DNA of 64,000 nucleotides, from the NCBI RefSeq assembly GCF_004794515.1, contig NZ_SSDF01000084.1, positions 1 to 64,000 on the forward strand, written 5' to 3'. This DNA comes from Microbacterium sp. A20. Its GTDB lineage: Bacteria > Actinomycetota > Actinomycetes > Actinomycetales > Microbacteriaceae. Positions 41,925-50,562 of the stretch are shown here, piece by piece (positions within the stretch are counted from its first letter, which is position 1; each line of letters opens with the position of its first letter). Both the position numbers and the translations under genes were made by a program. The notes under the pieces are model-generated. The model saw only the letters and a program-made list of their open reading frames with translations, was not told where the DNA came from and made no database searches.

Positions 41925-43099
41925 TCGGGGACTCCGATCGGGAGCGTGGCGTGGACGACGAACTGTGCCCCTCGGCGCTCGGCTTGCAGACTACCGCCGA
42001 CGAGCTGCGCCCTCTCCTTCATCCCGATGACCCCGTGCCCTCCGGACGCGATCACGGTGTCCCGCGACACGGTGTTGCGCACGTCGACGTCGACCCGATC
42101 CGGGAACCAGGCCAGGTGCACGTCGACAGCGCCGTCGCCGTGGCGGATCGCGTTGGTCAGCGCCTCCTGGAGGATGCGATACACGGCGAGCTGGATCGCG
42201 CCCGGCGGCTCCCCCGGAGGCATCGGGTCGACCGTGACGCGCGGCTCGATCCCCGCCTGCCGCACCTGTGCGAACAGGGCTTCGAGGTCGGCGAGCGTCG
42301 GCTGCGGGCCATCGCCCTGCCGATGCCGGAGCTGCGTGAGCAGCATCCGCACGTCGCTCAGCGCCCCGCGCGCCGTCTGCGCGATCGTGCCGAGCGCTTC
42401 CGTCGCCAACTCGGGTTTCGCCGCGGCCGCATATCGCGCGCCGTCGGCCTGAGCGATGACCACGGCGAGCGAGTGAGCCACGATGTCGTGCATGTCGCGG
42501 GCGATGCGCACGCGCTCCTGCTCTTCGACCGCGAGAGACTCGGCCTCGAGCTGGGCCGCGCGAGTACGGCGCGCGCGCAGCACGACCCGCCACAGGAGTC
42601 CGCACACCCAGGCGAAGCCCAGGGCCATCACGGACACCACGAGGAGGAGGGTGCCGGCCGTCACCTTCTCCCATCCGGTGCCGGTGCCGAAAGCGACGCC
42701 GTTCACGACCACCATGTAGAGGGCGGCGACGAGTCCACCGAAGAGAGCGGACCCGAAGCCCCACCAGAGCACCCGCCTCGTGCCCCACGCCGCCGTGGCG
42801 TAGAGCACGAGCAGGATGGCGAAGTCGATCGGCAGCGGGCCGAAGCCGGCGACCATCTGCAGTATCGCCCCGGCCCATGCCGCTGCGAGCGCCCAGCCCG
42901 GCGCGAGCCGTCCTATCGCGACCGCGCCGAACATCAGCACGGCAGCGAACACGACCGCCACGACGGCCGCGCCTCCGATCGCCGTGTTCCCGGTTCCCGG
43001 TCCGTAGAACACCAGCGACATCGGCAACAGGACGAGGAAGAGCAGCGCCGCCCCGACGATGTCGAGCGCGAGCGCCGTGCGGGAGAGCGGGCGGATCAC
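41921..43099 (-). CDS. NarL-type sensor histidine kinase
   Basis: 392 residues: six membrane helices in the first 170 residues, then HisKA_3 with phospho-acceptor H204 (RDMHDIVAHSLAVVI) and a compact HATPase_c with EALTNAIRHG and GHGVIGMKERAQLVGG. There is no large external sensor loop, so signals are probably sensed in the membrane or from the partner ABC exporter. The start is GTG at 43099 with TAGCGT 6 nt upstream, a leaderless arrangement. Confidence 0.93.
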   Translation of the reverse strand: MIRPLSRTALALDIVGAALLFLVLLPMSLVFYGPGTGNTAIGGAAVVAVVFAAVLMFGAVAIGRLAPGWALAAAWAGAILQMVAGFGPLPIDFAILLVLYATAAWGTRRVLWWGFGSALFGGLVAALYMVVVNGVAFGTGTGWEKVTAGTLLLVVSVMALGFAWVCGLLWRVVLRARRTRAAQLEAESLAVEEQERVRIARDMHDIVAHSLAVVIAQADGARYAAAAKPELATEALGTIAQTARGALSDVRMLLTQLRHRQGDGPQPTLADLEALFAQVRQAGIEPRVTVDPMPPGEPPGAIQLAVYRILQEALTNAIRHGDGAVDVHLAWFPDRVDVDVRNTVSRDTVIASGGHGVIGMKERAQLVGGSLQAERRGAQFVVHATLPIGVPE

Positions 43100-43105
43100 T
43101 CCCCC

Positions 43106-43111
43106 ACGCTA
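43106..43111 (-). promoter_or_regulatory. -10 element of a leaderless promoter (histidine kinase)
   Basis: TAGCGT on the minus strand ends 6 nt before the GTG at 43099; the same hexamer precedes the neighbouring ABC exporter genes. Confidence 0.6.
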
Positions 43112-43164
43112 CGCGAGCACACCGCACGGGACATCCGTCCGTGGATGTATCCCTGCGGTGTCGG

Positions 43165-43965
43165 TCAGGCGCGAGCGAGGATCTCGCCGTGAGGCACGAG
43201 GAACCAGCCGTCGCCGTCGTCGGCCCAGCGCTTCCAGGCGTCGCTGATCTCCTGCAGATCGGCGGACGTGGCCATATCGCTGTCCACCAGCTGTCGGGCG
43301 AGCGCGGACTCGAGGATGCGGTCCGCCCACATCCCGCCCCACCAGGCTCGCTCCGCGGGAGATGCATAGCACCAGGTGGATGCCGTCGCGGTGACATCCT
43401 CGAAGCCCGCGGCCCGCGCCCAGGAGAGCAGTCGGCGACCGGCATCCGGCTCGCCGCCGTTCGCGCGGGCCGCCGCCTGGTACAGAGCCAGCCACCGATC
43501 GAGCTCGGGCAGGACCGGGAACCAGAGGAAGCCCGCGTAGTCGGCGTCGCGCGCGGCGACGATCCCACCGGGCACCGCCACGCGACGCATCTCCCGCAGT
43601 GCCTGCACCGGGTCGCCGACATGCTGCAGCACCTGGTGCGCGTGCACGACGTCGAAGGAGTCGTCGGGGAAGCTGAGCGCGTGCACATCTTCGACCGAGA
43701 AGTCGAGGTTCTCGATGCCGCGATCCGCCGCGAGGGCACGCGACAGCGACAGGGCGTCCTCGTCGATCTCGGTGGCGGTCACGTGCGCGACGACGCCGGC
43801 GAAGTCCACCGTGATGGAGCCCGGCCCCGCTCCGACGTCGAGGAGCCGCGTCGCAGCTGTGAGGTGCGGACGGAGGTAGGCCGCGGAATTCGCGATGTCG
43901 CGCACGTTGTGCGAGCGGAGAACTGATTCGTGGTGTCCGTGCGTGTACGTGACCATGCGGTTCAT
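43165..43965 (-). CDS. Class I SAM-dependent methyltransferase
   Basis: 266 residues. Motif I LLDVGAGPGSITVDFAG, motif II (acidic TATEIDEDALSLSRALAAD) and VHAHQVLQHVGDPVQALREM place it in the UbiE/COQ5-like group. Because it is coupled by a four-base overlap to a P-loop gene at the end of the menB-menE run, a role in menaquinone or related metabolism is possible, but demethylmenaquinone methyltransferase signatures are not evident. The substrate remains open. Confidence 0.87.
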   Translation of the reverse strand: MNRMVTYTHGHHESVLRSHNVRDIANSAAYLRPHLTAATRLLDVGAGPGSITVDFAGVVAHVTATEIDEDALSLSRALAADRGIENLDFSVEDVHALSFPDDSFDVVHAHQVLQHVGDPVQALREMRRVAVPGGIVAARDADYAGFLWFPVLPELDRWLALYQAAARANGGEPDAGRRLLSWARAAGFEDVTATASTWCYASPAERAWWGGMWADRILESALARQLVDSDMATSADLQEISDAWKRWADDGDGWFLVPHGEILARA

Positions 43966-45038
43966 TCTGGCAGAGCACCCCCGTCGGCAAACTCGATCAC
44001 CCTGTCGACCACCTGCCTCACCGATGGCCTCGACGCGTCGATCAGGGTCTCTCCCGCGCGCAGCGGCGATGCATGCTGACTCTCTCCGATCCCGACGATC
44101 CTCTCGATCTCCGCGGCAGACGCGCCGAGCAGGTCGTCCCCGGCCAGGAGTGCGCCGTCCGCGCCCTCCGCCCTCCGGACCGCATGGTCGCGGCGCGTGC
44201 GCTCGTCGGCATCGAGGCGGAAGAAGCGGACGTCCGCTCGAGGGAAAGCCGCGCGCACTTCTGCCGGATCCACCTCGAACGGCGCGACGGCGATCAGGGT
44301 CTGCGCGTCGACCGCCTCGAACACCCGGTGCAGGGCGGCGGCGTTCTCGACCCCGCTCATATGCCTCACATTCCAGGCGAAACTCAGCTGAGCCACGTCG
44401 ACGAAGCCCGTGCGCTCGCCCGCACTCCACCGGGCGCGGGCCAGCTCCCAACCCACCCGCGAGGCGCCGGAGCACCGCGGACCGGTGACCCAGATGACCC
44501 GCCCTGTCACATGCCTGTCGGGGAATACGGTCTCGACGGTCGTCTGCGCCCCCACGGCCCGGTGGTCGATCACGGACTCCACGATCTCCTCGATGGTCGA
44601 CCGCTCCGTGTCCAATCGCTCCCAGCCGGGGTGCGCCGTCCTCGCCTCCCGAGTACCGGCGGCGAGCGCGGCGTCGACCTGGTCGCGTTCCCACCGGCGG
44701 GGAGCCAGACGCTCCCGCCTCGTCTCCTCATCCGCGTCGAGCCACAGAGAAACCGTCGGATGCCCGTTCATCGGAGGCGGCTGGGTCGGATCGGCGACTC
44801 CGGACACGATGAGCCGCTCGACGCCCGCGTCGCGGAACCGTGCGGCGAGCCGGACGAGCGCGGTCTCCTTCAACGCCCAGCGGTCCGGATCGTCAGGTGG
44901 AGCGGGATAGCACATGCCGAGCTGATCGATGTCGAGATACCCGGTCGGCACTCCGTCGGACGCGAGACGCTCGGCGACAGCCCACGCGACGGCGCTCTTC
45001 CCGACTCCCGGCACTCCTGCCAGCCGCAACACATCCAT
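43962..45038 (-). CDS. Duplicated P-loop NTPase/kinase-like protein
   Basis: 358 residues made of two related halves. Half 1 has Walker A GVPGVGKS (8-15), GYLDIDQLGMCYP, LWLDADEETRRERL and LDTERSTIEEIVESVID. Half 2 has GPRCSGAS (186-193), GFVDVAQLSFAWN, FRLDADERTRRDHAV and IDASRPSVRQVVDRVIE in the same order. The second Walker A lacks the lysine. Half 1 resembles shikimate/gluconate-type small kinases. ATG 45038 is preferred; a TTG at 45065 overlapping the menE stop is possible. Substrate unknown. Confidence 0.78.
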   Translation of the reverse strand: MDVLRLAGVPGVGKSAVAWAVAERLASDGVPTGYLDIDQLGMCYPAPPDDPDRWALKETALVRLAARFRDAGVERLIVSGVADPTQPPPMNGHPTVSLWLDADEETRRERLAPRRWERDQVDAALAAGTREARTAHPGWERLDTERSTIEEIVESVIDHRAVGAQTTVETVFPDRHVTGRVIWVTGPRCSGASRVGWELARARWSAGERTGFVDVAQLSFAWNVRHMSGVENAAALHRVFEAVDAQTLIAVAPFEVDPAEVRAAFPRADVRFFRLDADERTRRDHAVRRAEGADGALLAGDDLLGASAAEIERIVGIGESQHASPLRAGETLIDASRPSVRQVVDRVIEFADGGALPE

Positions 45039-45061
45039 GCGACCCAGTCTGGCAGCGGCGC

Positions 45062-46216
45062 TCAACGCAGGTCGGCGACGGCCCGGCGGATGGCTTCGCG
45101 GTCGGGCTTGCCGGAGACCAGGACATCCATCTCGTCGACCAGGATGAGGCGGGACGGGCGGGCATGCTTGCCGAGTTCGTCCGCCACGGCCTCACGCGCC
45201 TGTGCGAGCTGCTCGGACTCGCTGCGCCGCAGCACCTCGCCGCGCGCGGCGACGATCACCGACGCCTCGCCCCAGTGCTCGTCCTCCACGCCCACCACGA
45301 CCGCCTCGTGCAGCCCCGGGATGCGCCGGACGATCCGCTCGACCCGATCGAGCGAGATGTTGATGCCCCCGGACACGATCACATTGTCGGCGCGGCCGTG
45401 CACGCGCACCACCCCGTCTTCCACGAGCCCGAGATCACCCGTGCGGTACCAGCGGATGCCGTGCTCGTCCCGCACGAAGGTGCGCGCCGTCAAGGAGGCG
45501 TCACCGAGATACCCCTCGGCGAGCATGGGCCCGGCGATACGCAGCTCCCCGTCGACCGTGCGCACACCGACGGTGTCGAGCGGCACACCGTCGTAGACAC
45601 AGCCACCACTGGTCTCGGTCGATCCGTAGGTGCGGACCACCCGTACGCCCAGGTCGTCGGCGCGCTCGCGCAGCGGCTCCGGCAGAGACTGTCCGCCGAC
45701 CAGGATCGCCCGGTACGCCGTCAGCGCGGCACGTACGGCCGTGTCGTCGGCGGCATCGAGCAACGTCGCGATCTGCGCCGGGACCAGCGACGTGTAAAGA
45801 TCGGGAACCCCCGCCCCCGGCGACGGACGCAGCATCGCCAGGGTCGCCTCGGCGAAGGACGCCGGCGAGAAGCGGCCGTCGAGCACGGCCGGCCTGGTGT
45901 CCGCGAGGATCGACCGCACGATCACCTGCAACCCTGCGACGTAGCCGGCGGGCAGAGCGAGCAACCAGCGCCCGCTCCCGATCCGCGCCGCGGTGGCCTC
46001 GGCACTCGCGCGCAGCGCCTCACCGCTCAGTGCGACCCGCTTCGGGATGCCGCTCGACCCGGAAGTCGCGATCACCGCCGCGATGCCGTCCGCCACGTTC
46101 TCGGGCGCGCCGGCCACCATGCCGAGTCCCAGCGCGGGTCCACCCTCGAGGGCGCGCTGCAATGCATCCCGCAGCAGATCCGGATCTTCGGCATCCGTGG
46201 GGATCAGGGCGGTCAT
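45062..46216 (-). CDS. menE: O-succinylbenzoate-CoA ligase
   Basis: 384 residues of the AMP-binding family in the short actinobacterial form. Motifs in order: ATP P-loop SGSSGIPKRVALS, YGSTETSGG, YRTGDLG, GRADNVIVSGGINIS and the catalytic Lys in SGKPDREAIR. It activates o-succinylbenzoate with CoA for menaquinone synthesis, just before MenB. The ATG at 46216 with GGAG upstream lies 13 nt after the menB stop, so both are in one operon; menC is encoded nearby on the other strand. Confidence 0.9.
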   Translation of the reverse strand: MTALIPTDAEDPDLLRDALQRALEGGPALGLGMVAGAPENVADGIAAVIATSGSSGIPKRVALSGEALRASAEATAARIGSGRWLLALPAGYVAGLQVIVRSILADTRPAVLDGRFSPASFAEATLAMLRPSPGAGVPDLYTSLVPAQIATLLDAADDTAVRAALTAYRAILVGGQSLPEPLRERADDLGVRVVRTYGSTETSGGCVYDGVPLDTVGVRTVDGELRIAGPMLAEGYLGDASLTARTFVRDEHGIRWYRTGDLGLVEDGVVRVHGRADNVIVSGGINISLDRVERIVRRIPGLHEAVVVGVEDEHWGEASVIVAARGEVLRRSESEQLAQAREAVADELGKHARPSRLILVDEMDVLVSGKPDREAIRRAVADLR

Positions 46217-46229
46217 GCGGATCTCCGAC

Positions 46230-47150
46230 TCAGTAGTGCCAGGGGAACGACGACCAGTCGGCGTCGCGCTTCTCGAGGAAGGAGTCCCGGCCCTCGACGG
46301 CCTCATCGGTGCCGTAGGCCAGGCGGGTCGCCTCACCGGCGAACACCTGCTGGCCGACCAAGCCGTCGTCGACGGCGTTGAAGGCGAACTTCAGCATGCG
46401 GATCGCGGTGGGCGACTTGGTGAGCACGGTGCGCGCCATCTTCAGCGCCTCCCGCTCGAGCTCAGCGTGCGGCACGACACGGTTGACGGCACCCGCCTCG
46501 TAGGCACGCTGCGCCGAGTACTCCTCGGCCAGGAAGAACACCTCGCGGGCGAACTTCTGTCCGGTCTGCCGGGCCATGTAGGCGGAGCCGTACCCGGCGT
46601 CGAAGCTGCCCACGTCGGCATCCGTCTGCTTGAACCGGGCCTCTTCTGCCGAAGCGATCGTGAGGTCGCACACCACGTGCAGCGAATGCCCTCCGCCGGC
46701 GGCCCATCCGGGGACGACCGCGATGACGACCTTGGGCATGAAGCGGATGAGCCGCTGCACCTCGAGGATGTGCAGGCGTCCGACCGCCGCGCGACTCGCG
46801 CCGTCGACGATCGCCGTCTCGGCATCCGAGTACTTGTACCCGTCGCGGCCGCGGATGCGCTGGTCGCCACCCGAGCAGAACGCCCACCCGCCGTCCTTGG
46901 GGCTGGGGCCGTTGCCCGTGAGCAGCACCGCGCCGATGTGCGCATCCTGTCGGGCGATGTCGAGCGCACGGTAGAGCTCGTCGACGGTGTGAGGCCGGAA
47001 GGCGTTGCGCACCTCCGGCCGGTTGAACGCGATGCGCGCGACCCCGCCGTCGCGCGAGACGTGCGCGGTGATGTCGGTGTAGTCCTCGGCACCGGGCGCG
47101 AGCACCCATTCAGCCGGGTCGAACAGGTCGGAGACGAATGCGGTGGTCAC
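46230..47150 (-). CDS. menB: 1,4-dihydroxy-2-naphthoyl-CoA synthase
   Basis: 306 residues of the crotonase fold with MenB-specific features: CSGGDQRIRGRDGYKY near the active site, VPGWAAGGGHSLHVVCDLTI, the catalytic Asp in GSFDAGYGSAYMARQ and the C-terminal DWSSFPWHY. It closes the second ring in menaquinone synthesis. The start is GTG at 47150; TAGGCT at 47157-47162 lies 6 nt upstream, so the menB-menE operon probably begins with a leaderless message. Confidence 0.95.
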   Translation of the reverse strand: MTTAFVSDLFDPAEWVLAPGAEDYTDITAHVSRDGGVARIAFNRPEVRNAFRPHTVDELYRALDIARQDAHIGAVLLTGNGPSPKDGGWAFCSGGDQRIRGRDGYKYSDAETAIVDGASRAAVGRLHILEVQRLIRFMPKVVIAVVPGWAAGGGHSLHVVCDLTIASAEEARFKQTDADVGSFDAGYGSAYMARQTGQKFAREVFFLAEEYSAQRAYEAGAVNRVVPHAELEREALKMARTVLTKSPTAIRMLKFAFNAVDDGLVGQQVFAGEATRLAYGTDEAVEGRDSFLEKRDADWSSFPWHY

Positions 47151-47156
47151 GGCATC

Positions 47157-47162
47157 AGCCTA
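47157..47162 (-). promoter_or_regulatory. -10 element of a leaderless promoter (menB operon)
   Basis: TAGGCT on the minus strand ends 6 nt before the GTG at 47150. Confidence 0.65.
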
Positions 47163-47231
47163 TTCCTCGGTCCGCGCCGAGCACGCAGGAAGCGCCCCCC
47201 GATCGGGACGGCGCCTCCTCGACCGCACTGG

Positions 47232-48227
47232 TCAGCGGCGACCTGCGCGGACCGTCTTCCTCCAGCCGTCGACGATGTCCCAGCCGACGCCCACGGCGAT
47301 GCCGAACCCCAGCAGCACGGCGAGGATGCGGAACACCCCGCCTTCGTCGGCCGATTCAGCCTGCCCTGCCGCGAATCCTTCCCCGCCGGCCGCGGTGACC
47401 TGCGCGAGAAACTCCGGATTCACCAGGTCGCCGGTGAGCAGCAGCACGAGCACCCAGGCGAGGAACGCGACGGCGAGGACCGTGTTCACCACGGCCAGTC
47501 CGGTGCTCCAGCGCCCCCGGCGGTAGAGCACGATCGCGAACACGGCCTCCGCGACGATGAGCAGGAACAGGACGCCGATGCCCCACGGCCACAGCTGCGG
47601 GTTCAAGATCGGCAACGTCTCGCCGTCCACGTGGACGAAGCCGCGGTAGCGATCCCAGAGGAGAGCGCCGATAGCGATGCCGAGGAAGACGAGTGACGCG
47701 ATCAGCTCGCTGCGCCCCACTCCCTTCTCCGTGGGCTCCGGCAGCTGGTCGACGTCCCACTTCTCGATCGCCGTCGCACTGCCGCTGCGCTCCAGGATCA
47801 CGAAGACGAGCGTGGTCCAGAAGCAGATGTGCAGGATCGCGCCACCGGTCGCGAGGATCGAGGTCGAGATGATCTCACCCACGGGGGCGTTGGAGATGGT
47901 CTGCCCCAGTGCGACGGCTCCGAGCACGCACACCGGCACGATCGTCAGCAGCAGCTTGAGCAGCCGCCACCAGGTCAGATAGAAGCGCGGGCCGATGAGG
48001 TACAGCGGGCGATCCGCATACCCGGCGGCGAGCGCTGCGGGGTCTCCGAGCTCGGTGAGAACGGAGCGTTCGGCGTCTTCCGGCGCCTCCCCCTGCTCGA
48101 TCCGTGCCTCGATCGCATCGGCGATGGAGGCTTCGAGTTCGGCGCGGACGTCGTCCTGGGCCTCGGGACGGAGGCTGCGGATGGTCGCGCTGATGTAGCG
48201 CTCGGTGAGCGTGGCTGTCGTGGTCAT
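47232..48227 (-). CDS. Membrane protein with permease-prefix domain, PadR-linked
   Basis: 331 residues. Residues 1-75 (LTERYISATIRSLRPEAQDD...LTELGDPAALAAGYADRPLY) form the helical permease prefix domain 1; about six to seven helices follow, with no transport motif. The ATG at 48227 follows GAGGAG and the PadR stop by one base (TGACATG), a two-gene unit. PadR-plus-membrane-protein pairs of this kind are common in Actinobacteria; function unknown. Expected to be regulated by the adjacent PadR. Confidence 0.8.
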   Translation of the reverse strand: MTTTATLTERYISATIRSLRPEAQDDVRAELEASIADAIEARIEQGEAPEDAERSVLTELGDPAALAAGYADRPLYLIGPRFYLTWWRLLKLLLTIVPVCVLGAVALGQTISNAPVGEIISTSILATGGAILHICFWTTLVFVILERSGSATAIEKWDVDQLPEPTEKGVGRSELIASLVFLGIAIGALLWDRYRGFVHVDGETLPILNPQLWPWGIGVLFLLIVAEAVFAIVLYRRGRWSTGLAVVNTVLAVAFLAWVLVLLLTGDLVNPEFLAQVTAAGGEGFAAGQAESADEGGVFRILAVLLGFGIAVGVGWDIVDGWRKTVRAGRR

Positions 48228-48228
48228 G

Positions 48229-48561
48229 TCAGTTCTCCTCTGCTGTGAGGGACGCGATCGCCGTGGTGAGCGACCGCCATTCGTCGGTGAGGGTGTCGGC
48301 CAGGCGGATGCCGGCATCCGAGGTGCGGTAGAACTTGCGGGGCCTGGCCTCGTCGGTGTTCCACTCGCTCGTGAGGTACTCCTGCTTCTCGAGTCGACGG
48401 AGCAGCGGGTAGAGCGTGTTGGCGTCGGTCGCGAACCCGCGCTGCTCCAGCTGCTCGAGCAACGAGTATCCGTAACCCGGCGCGCGCAGCAGCTGCAGGC
48501 AGGCGAGCACCACCGTGCCGCGCCGCAGTTCCTGCAGGTGCGTGTCGAGTGTCTCGTTCAT
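48229..48561 (-). CDS. PadR family transcriptional regulator
   Basis: 110 residues with the PadR winged-helix: LRRGTVVLACLQLLR, PGYGYSLLEQLEQRGF and NTLYPLLRRLEKQEYLTSEW, then a short helical dimerisation end. The ATG at 48561 is chosen because TAATGT lies 7 nt upstream; GTG at 48585 would add eight residues. The palindrome TGTGTGTCACACA at 48576-48588 over its promoter is a good self-operator. It is first in a two-gene unit with a membrane protein. Confidence 0.87.
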   Translation of the reverse strand: MNETLDTHLQELRRGTVVLACLQLLRAPGYGYSLLEQLEQRGFATDANTLYPLLRRLEKQEYLTSEWNTDEARPRKFYRTSDAGIRLADTLTDEWRSLTTAIASLTAEEN

Positions 48562-48568
48562 GTCGATC

Positions 48569-48574
48569 ACATTA
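48569..48574 (-). promoter_or_regulatory. -10 element of a leaderless promoter (PadR gene)
   Basis: TAATGT on the minus strand ends 7 nt before the ATG at 48561. Confidence 0.55.
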
Positions 48575-48575
48575 C

Positions 48576-48588
48576 TGTGTGTCACACA
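48576..48588. promoter_or_regulatory. PadR-type operator palindrome
   Basis: TGTGTGTCACACA has perfect 6-bp arms about one central base and directly precedes the -10 of the PadR gene, consistent with autorepression. Confidence 0.6.
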
Positions 48589-48638
48589 CCATTGTCAACC
48601 GCACATCTATGGCTGACACACTCCCGCCCTCCTCAATC

Positions 48639-48720
48639 GCCGAGCGCACGGCTTCTCGTCGAGCGCACGGCTTCGTCGCGTGCACAGGCCGGGCGCTCGG
48701 CAGCAAGCCGTGCACTCGGC
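48639..48720. repeat. Intergenic inverted repeat upstream of menC
   Basis: GCCGAGCGCACGGCTT at 48639-48654 pairs with its reverse complement at 48705-48720 with one mismatch. A second GAGCGCACGGCTT starts at 48661, a 19-nt tandem copy of the left arm. The right arm reads GCCGAGTGCACGGCTT, sharing GCCGAGTGCAC with the flank of the repeat at 13870. Confidence 0.7.
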
Positions 48721-48799
48721 AGAGGGGCAGCGCGGGTCGGGGCGGGGCGGTACCGCGACTCACCCGAGAGGCGAACCACGAACGGAGACCTCCGCGGAG

Positions 48800-48805
48800 C
48801 AGAAT
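48800..48805 (+). promoter_or_regulatory. -10-like element of a leaderless promoter (menC)
   Basis: CAGAAT ends 6 nt before the ATG at 48812; C at the first position departs from TANNNT. Confidence 0.45.
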
Positions 48806-48811
48806 GGGCAC

Positions 48812-49795
48812 ATGATCCCGCCGCTCGCAGACCTGCTCGACTCGGCCAGGGTCGTCGCCCTCCCGATGCACAGCCGCTTCCGCGGAGTCGAGGTGCGGGA
48901 GGCGCTTCTCTTCGAGGGACCGGAGGGGTGGGCGGAGTTCTCGCCATTCACGGAGTACGACGACACCGAGGCGGCGACCTGGCTCGCTGCGGCGATCGAC
49001 TTCGCGTGGCGGGAGCAGCCGGCGCCCGTGCGCGATCGGATCGGCGTGAACGCGACGATTCCCGCGGTGGATGCCGCCCAGGTCGCCGAGCTCCTGGAGC
49101 GGTTCCCCGGATGCCGCACCGCCAAGGTCAAGGTCGCCGAGCCGGGTCAGAGCCTCGCCGATGACGTGGCGCGAGTGCGCGCCGTGCGGGATGCGATGGG
49201 ACCGGAGGGACGCATCCGCGTGGATGCCAACGGCGCCTGGAACGTCGATGAAGCCGAGCATGCCGTCCACGCCCTCTGCGAGTACGACCTGGAGTACGTG
49301 GAGCAGCCCTGCGCGACCGTGCCGGAACTCGCGGATCTGCGCAAGCGGGTCAAGTACATGGGCATCCCGGTCGCCGCCGACGAGAGCGTGCGAAAGTCAT
49401 CCGACCCGCTCGCGGTCGCCCGCGCGGGTGCTGCCGATCTGCTCGTGATCAAGGCGCAGCCGCTCGGCGGGATCACGCACGCACTGCAGATCGTCACGGC
49501 AGCAGGGCTCCCGGTCGTGGTCTCGAGCGCGCTCGACACGGCGGTCGGTCTGTCTCAGGGTGCGGCGCTCGCTGCAGCCCTCCCGACGCTGGATTACGAC
49601 TGCGGACTCGGCACCGCCTCGCTGTTCCTCGACGACGTGGCCGACCGACGCCCGGTCGCCGGCTCGATCTCGGCCGACCGCGTGATCCCCGACGACGGGG
49701 CGCTCGACCGACTCGCTGCCTCTGACGAGCGTCGCGAATGGTGGCTCGCCCGTCTCGCCCGCTCCCACTACGAGTTGTCGAGCCGCGCGCGCTGA
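48812..49795 (+). CDS. menC: o-succinylbenzoate synthase
   Basis: 327 residues of the enolase superfamily. Active-site features: KVKVAE lysine motif, metal ligands in RVDANGAWN, YVEQPC and VAADESVRKS, and the second Lys in LLVIKAQPLGG. It makes o-succinylbenzoate, the substrate of MenE. It is encoded on the strand opposite menB-menE with the PadR pair between, so the three genes are near each other but in separate transcripts. The ATG at 48812 lacks a ribosome site. Confidence 0.93.
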   Translation: MIPPLADLLDSARVVALPMHSRFRGVEVREALLFEGPEGWAEFSPFTEYDDTEAATWLAAAIDFAWREQPAPVRDRIGVNATIPAVDAAQVAELLERFPGCRTAKVKVAEPGQSLADDVARVRAVRDAMGPEGRIRVDANGAWNVDEAEHAVHALCEYDLEYVEQPCATVPELADLRKRVKYMGIPVAADESVRKSSDPLAVARAGAADLLVIKAQPLGGITHALQIVTAAGLPVVVSSALDTAVGLSQGAALAAALPTLDYDCGLGTASLFLDDVADRRPVAGSISADRVIPDDGALDRLAASDERREWWLARLARSHYELSSRAR

Positions 49796-49849
49796 GCTCG
49801 AAGCGCTTGCTGCAGCGAGCGCAACCGACCTCGGGGCGACGTCCGCGCT

Positions 49850-50473
49850 CTACGACTCGATGATCAGCTGCACGAGGCGACCGAGCTGCTCGCTGCCGGC
49901 CTGCCGCAACTGGGCGTCGTCCTGGCCCGCCATCGCTCCGCGCACGGTCATGCCCTCCCAGAGGATCATGAGCATGCGGGCCGCGGTCTCGGCCGGCAGA
50001 CGAAGCTTCAGCGCACTCACCAAGACGATGTCGTCGATGATCTGCGCGATGCTCGACACCATCTCGCTCTCCTGTGCGAGGTAGGCCTCGCCGAACTTCG
50101 CGTCACGCAGGGCGCGGATGCGGATCTCGCTCAGCAGCATCACGCCCAGGCGATCGTCGCCGCCGAGCTCCATGATCTGCTGCACCAGCTCGATGGGATC
50201 GCACCCCTCGACCAGAGCGCCCTCCGCCGTCAGCTCCTCGACGCGGGTGCGCACTCCGCTCACGCGCACCTCGGAGACGCTCGCGGCGAGCATGAGGAAC
50301 AGCTCGTCCTTGGATTCGAAGTTGGAGTAGAACGCGCCGCGGGTGAAGCCGGCTCGTTCACACACGGCCTCGACCGAGGCGCCGTCGAGACCGACCTCGG
50401 CGAAGACCTGCGCCGCTGCCTCGAGCAGCCGGGCGCGCGTGTTCTCACGACTGCGGGTTGCGGGTGTCGACAT
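49850..50473 (-). CDS. TetR/AcrR family regulator of the MMPL exporter
   Basis: 207 residues. TetR helix-turn-helix (ASVEAVCERAGFTRGAFYSNF at about 33-53) and an all-helical sensor domain. The ATG at 50473 is preceded by AGGAGGT. It diverges from the MMPL gene across a 131-nt region carrying two GATACA-N4-TGTATC sites, so it is the probable repressor of both directions. Some relatives control lipid or drug export with MMPL proteins. Confidence 0.9.
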   Translation of the reverse strand: MSTPATRSRENTRARLLEAAAQVFAEVGLDGASVEAVCERAGFTRGAFYSNFESKDELFLMLAASVSEVRVSGVRTRVEELTAEGALVEGCDPIELVQQIMELGGDDRLGVMLLSEIRIRALRDAKFGEAYLAQESEMVSSIAQIIDDIVLVSALKLRLPAETAARMLMILWEGMTVRGAMAGQDDAQLRQAGSEQLGRLVQLIIES

Positions 50474-50546
50474 CGAAACCTCCTGACCCTTCACTCTCGC
50501 ACGATTCACACCCGGCACACAGACTCCGACGCACCGGTCAATTTAC

Positions 50547-50562
50547 GATACATGTATGTATC
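50547..50562. promoter_or_regulatory. TetR operator, site 1
   Basis: GATACATGTATGTATC has 6-bp GATACA/TGTATC arms around a TGTA spacer, in the divergent region between tetR-like and MMPL genes. Confidence 0.75.

Noticed and set aside
45039-45065. TTG start at 45065 for the duplicated P-loop gene, overlapping the menE stop
   Set aside because: The four-base TTGA overlap is tempting, but there is no ribosome site, and the Walker A homology starts right after the ATG at 45038; it remains a minor alternative.
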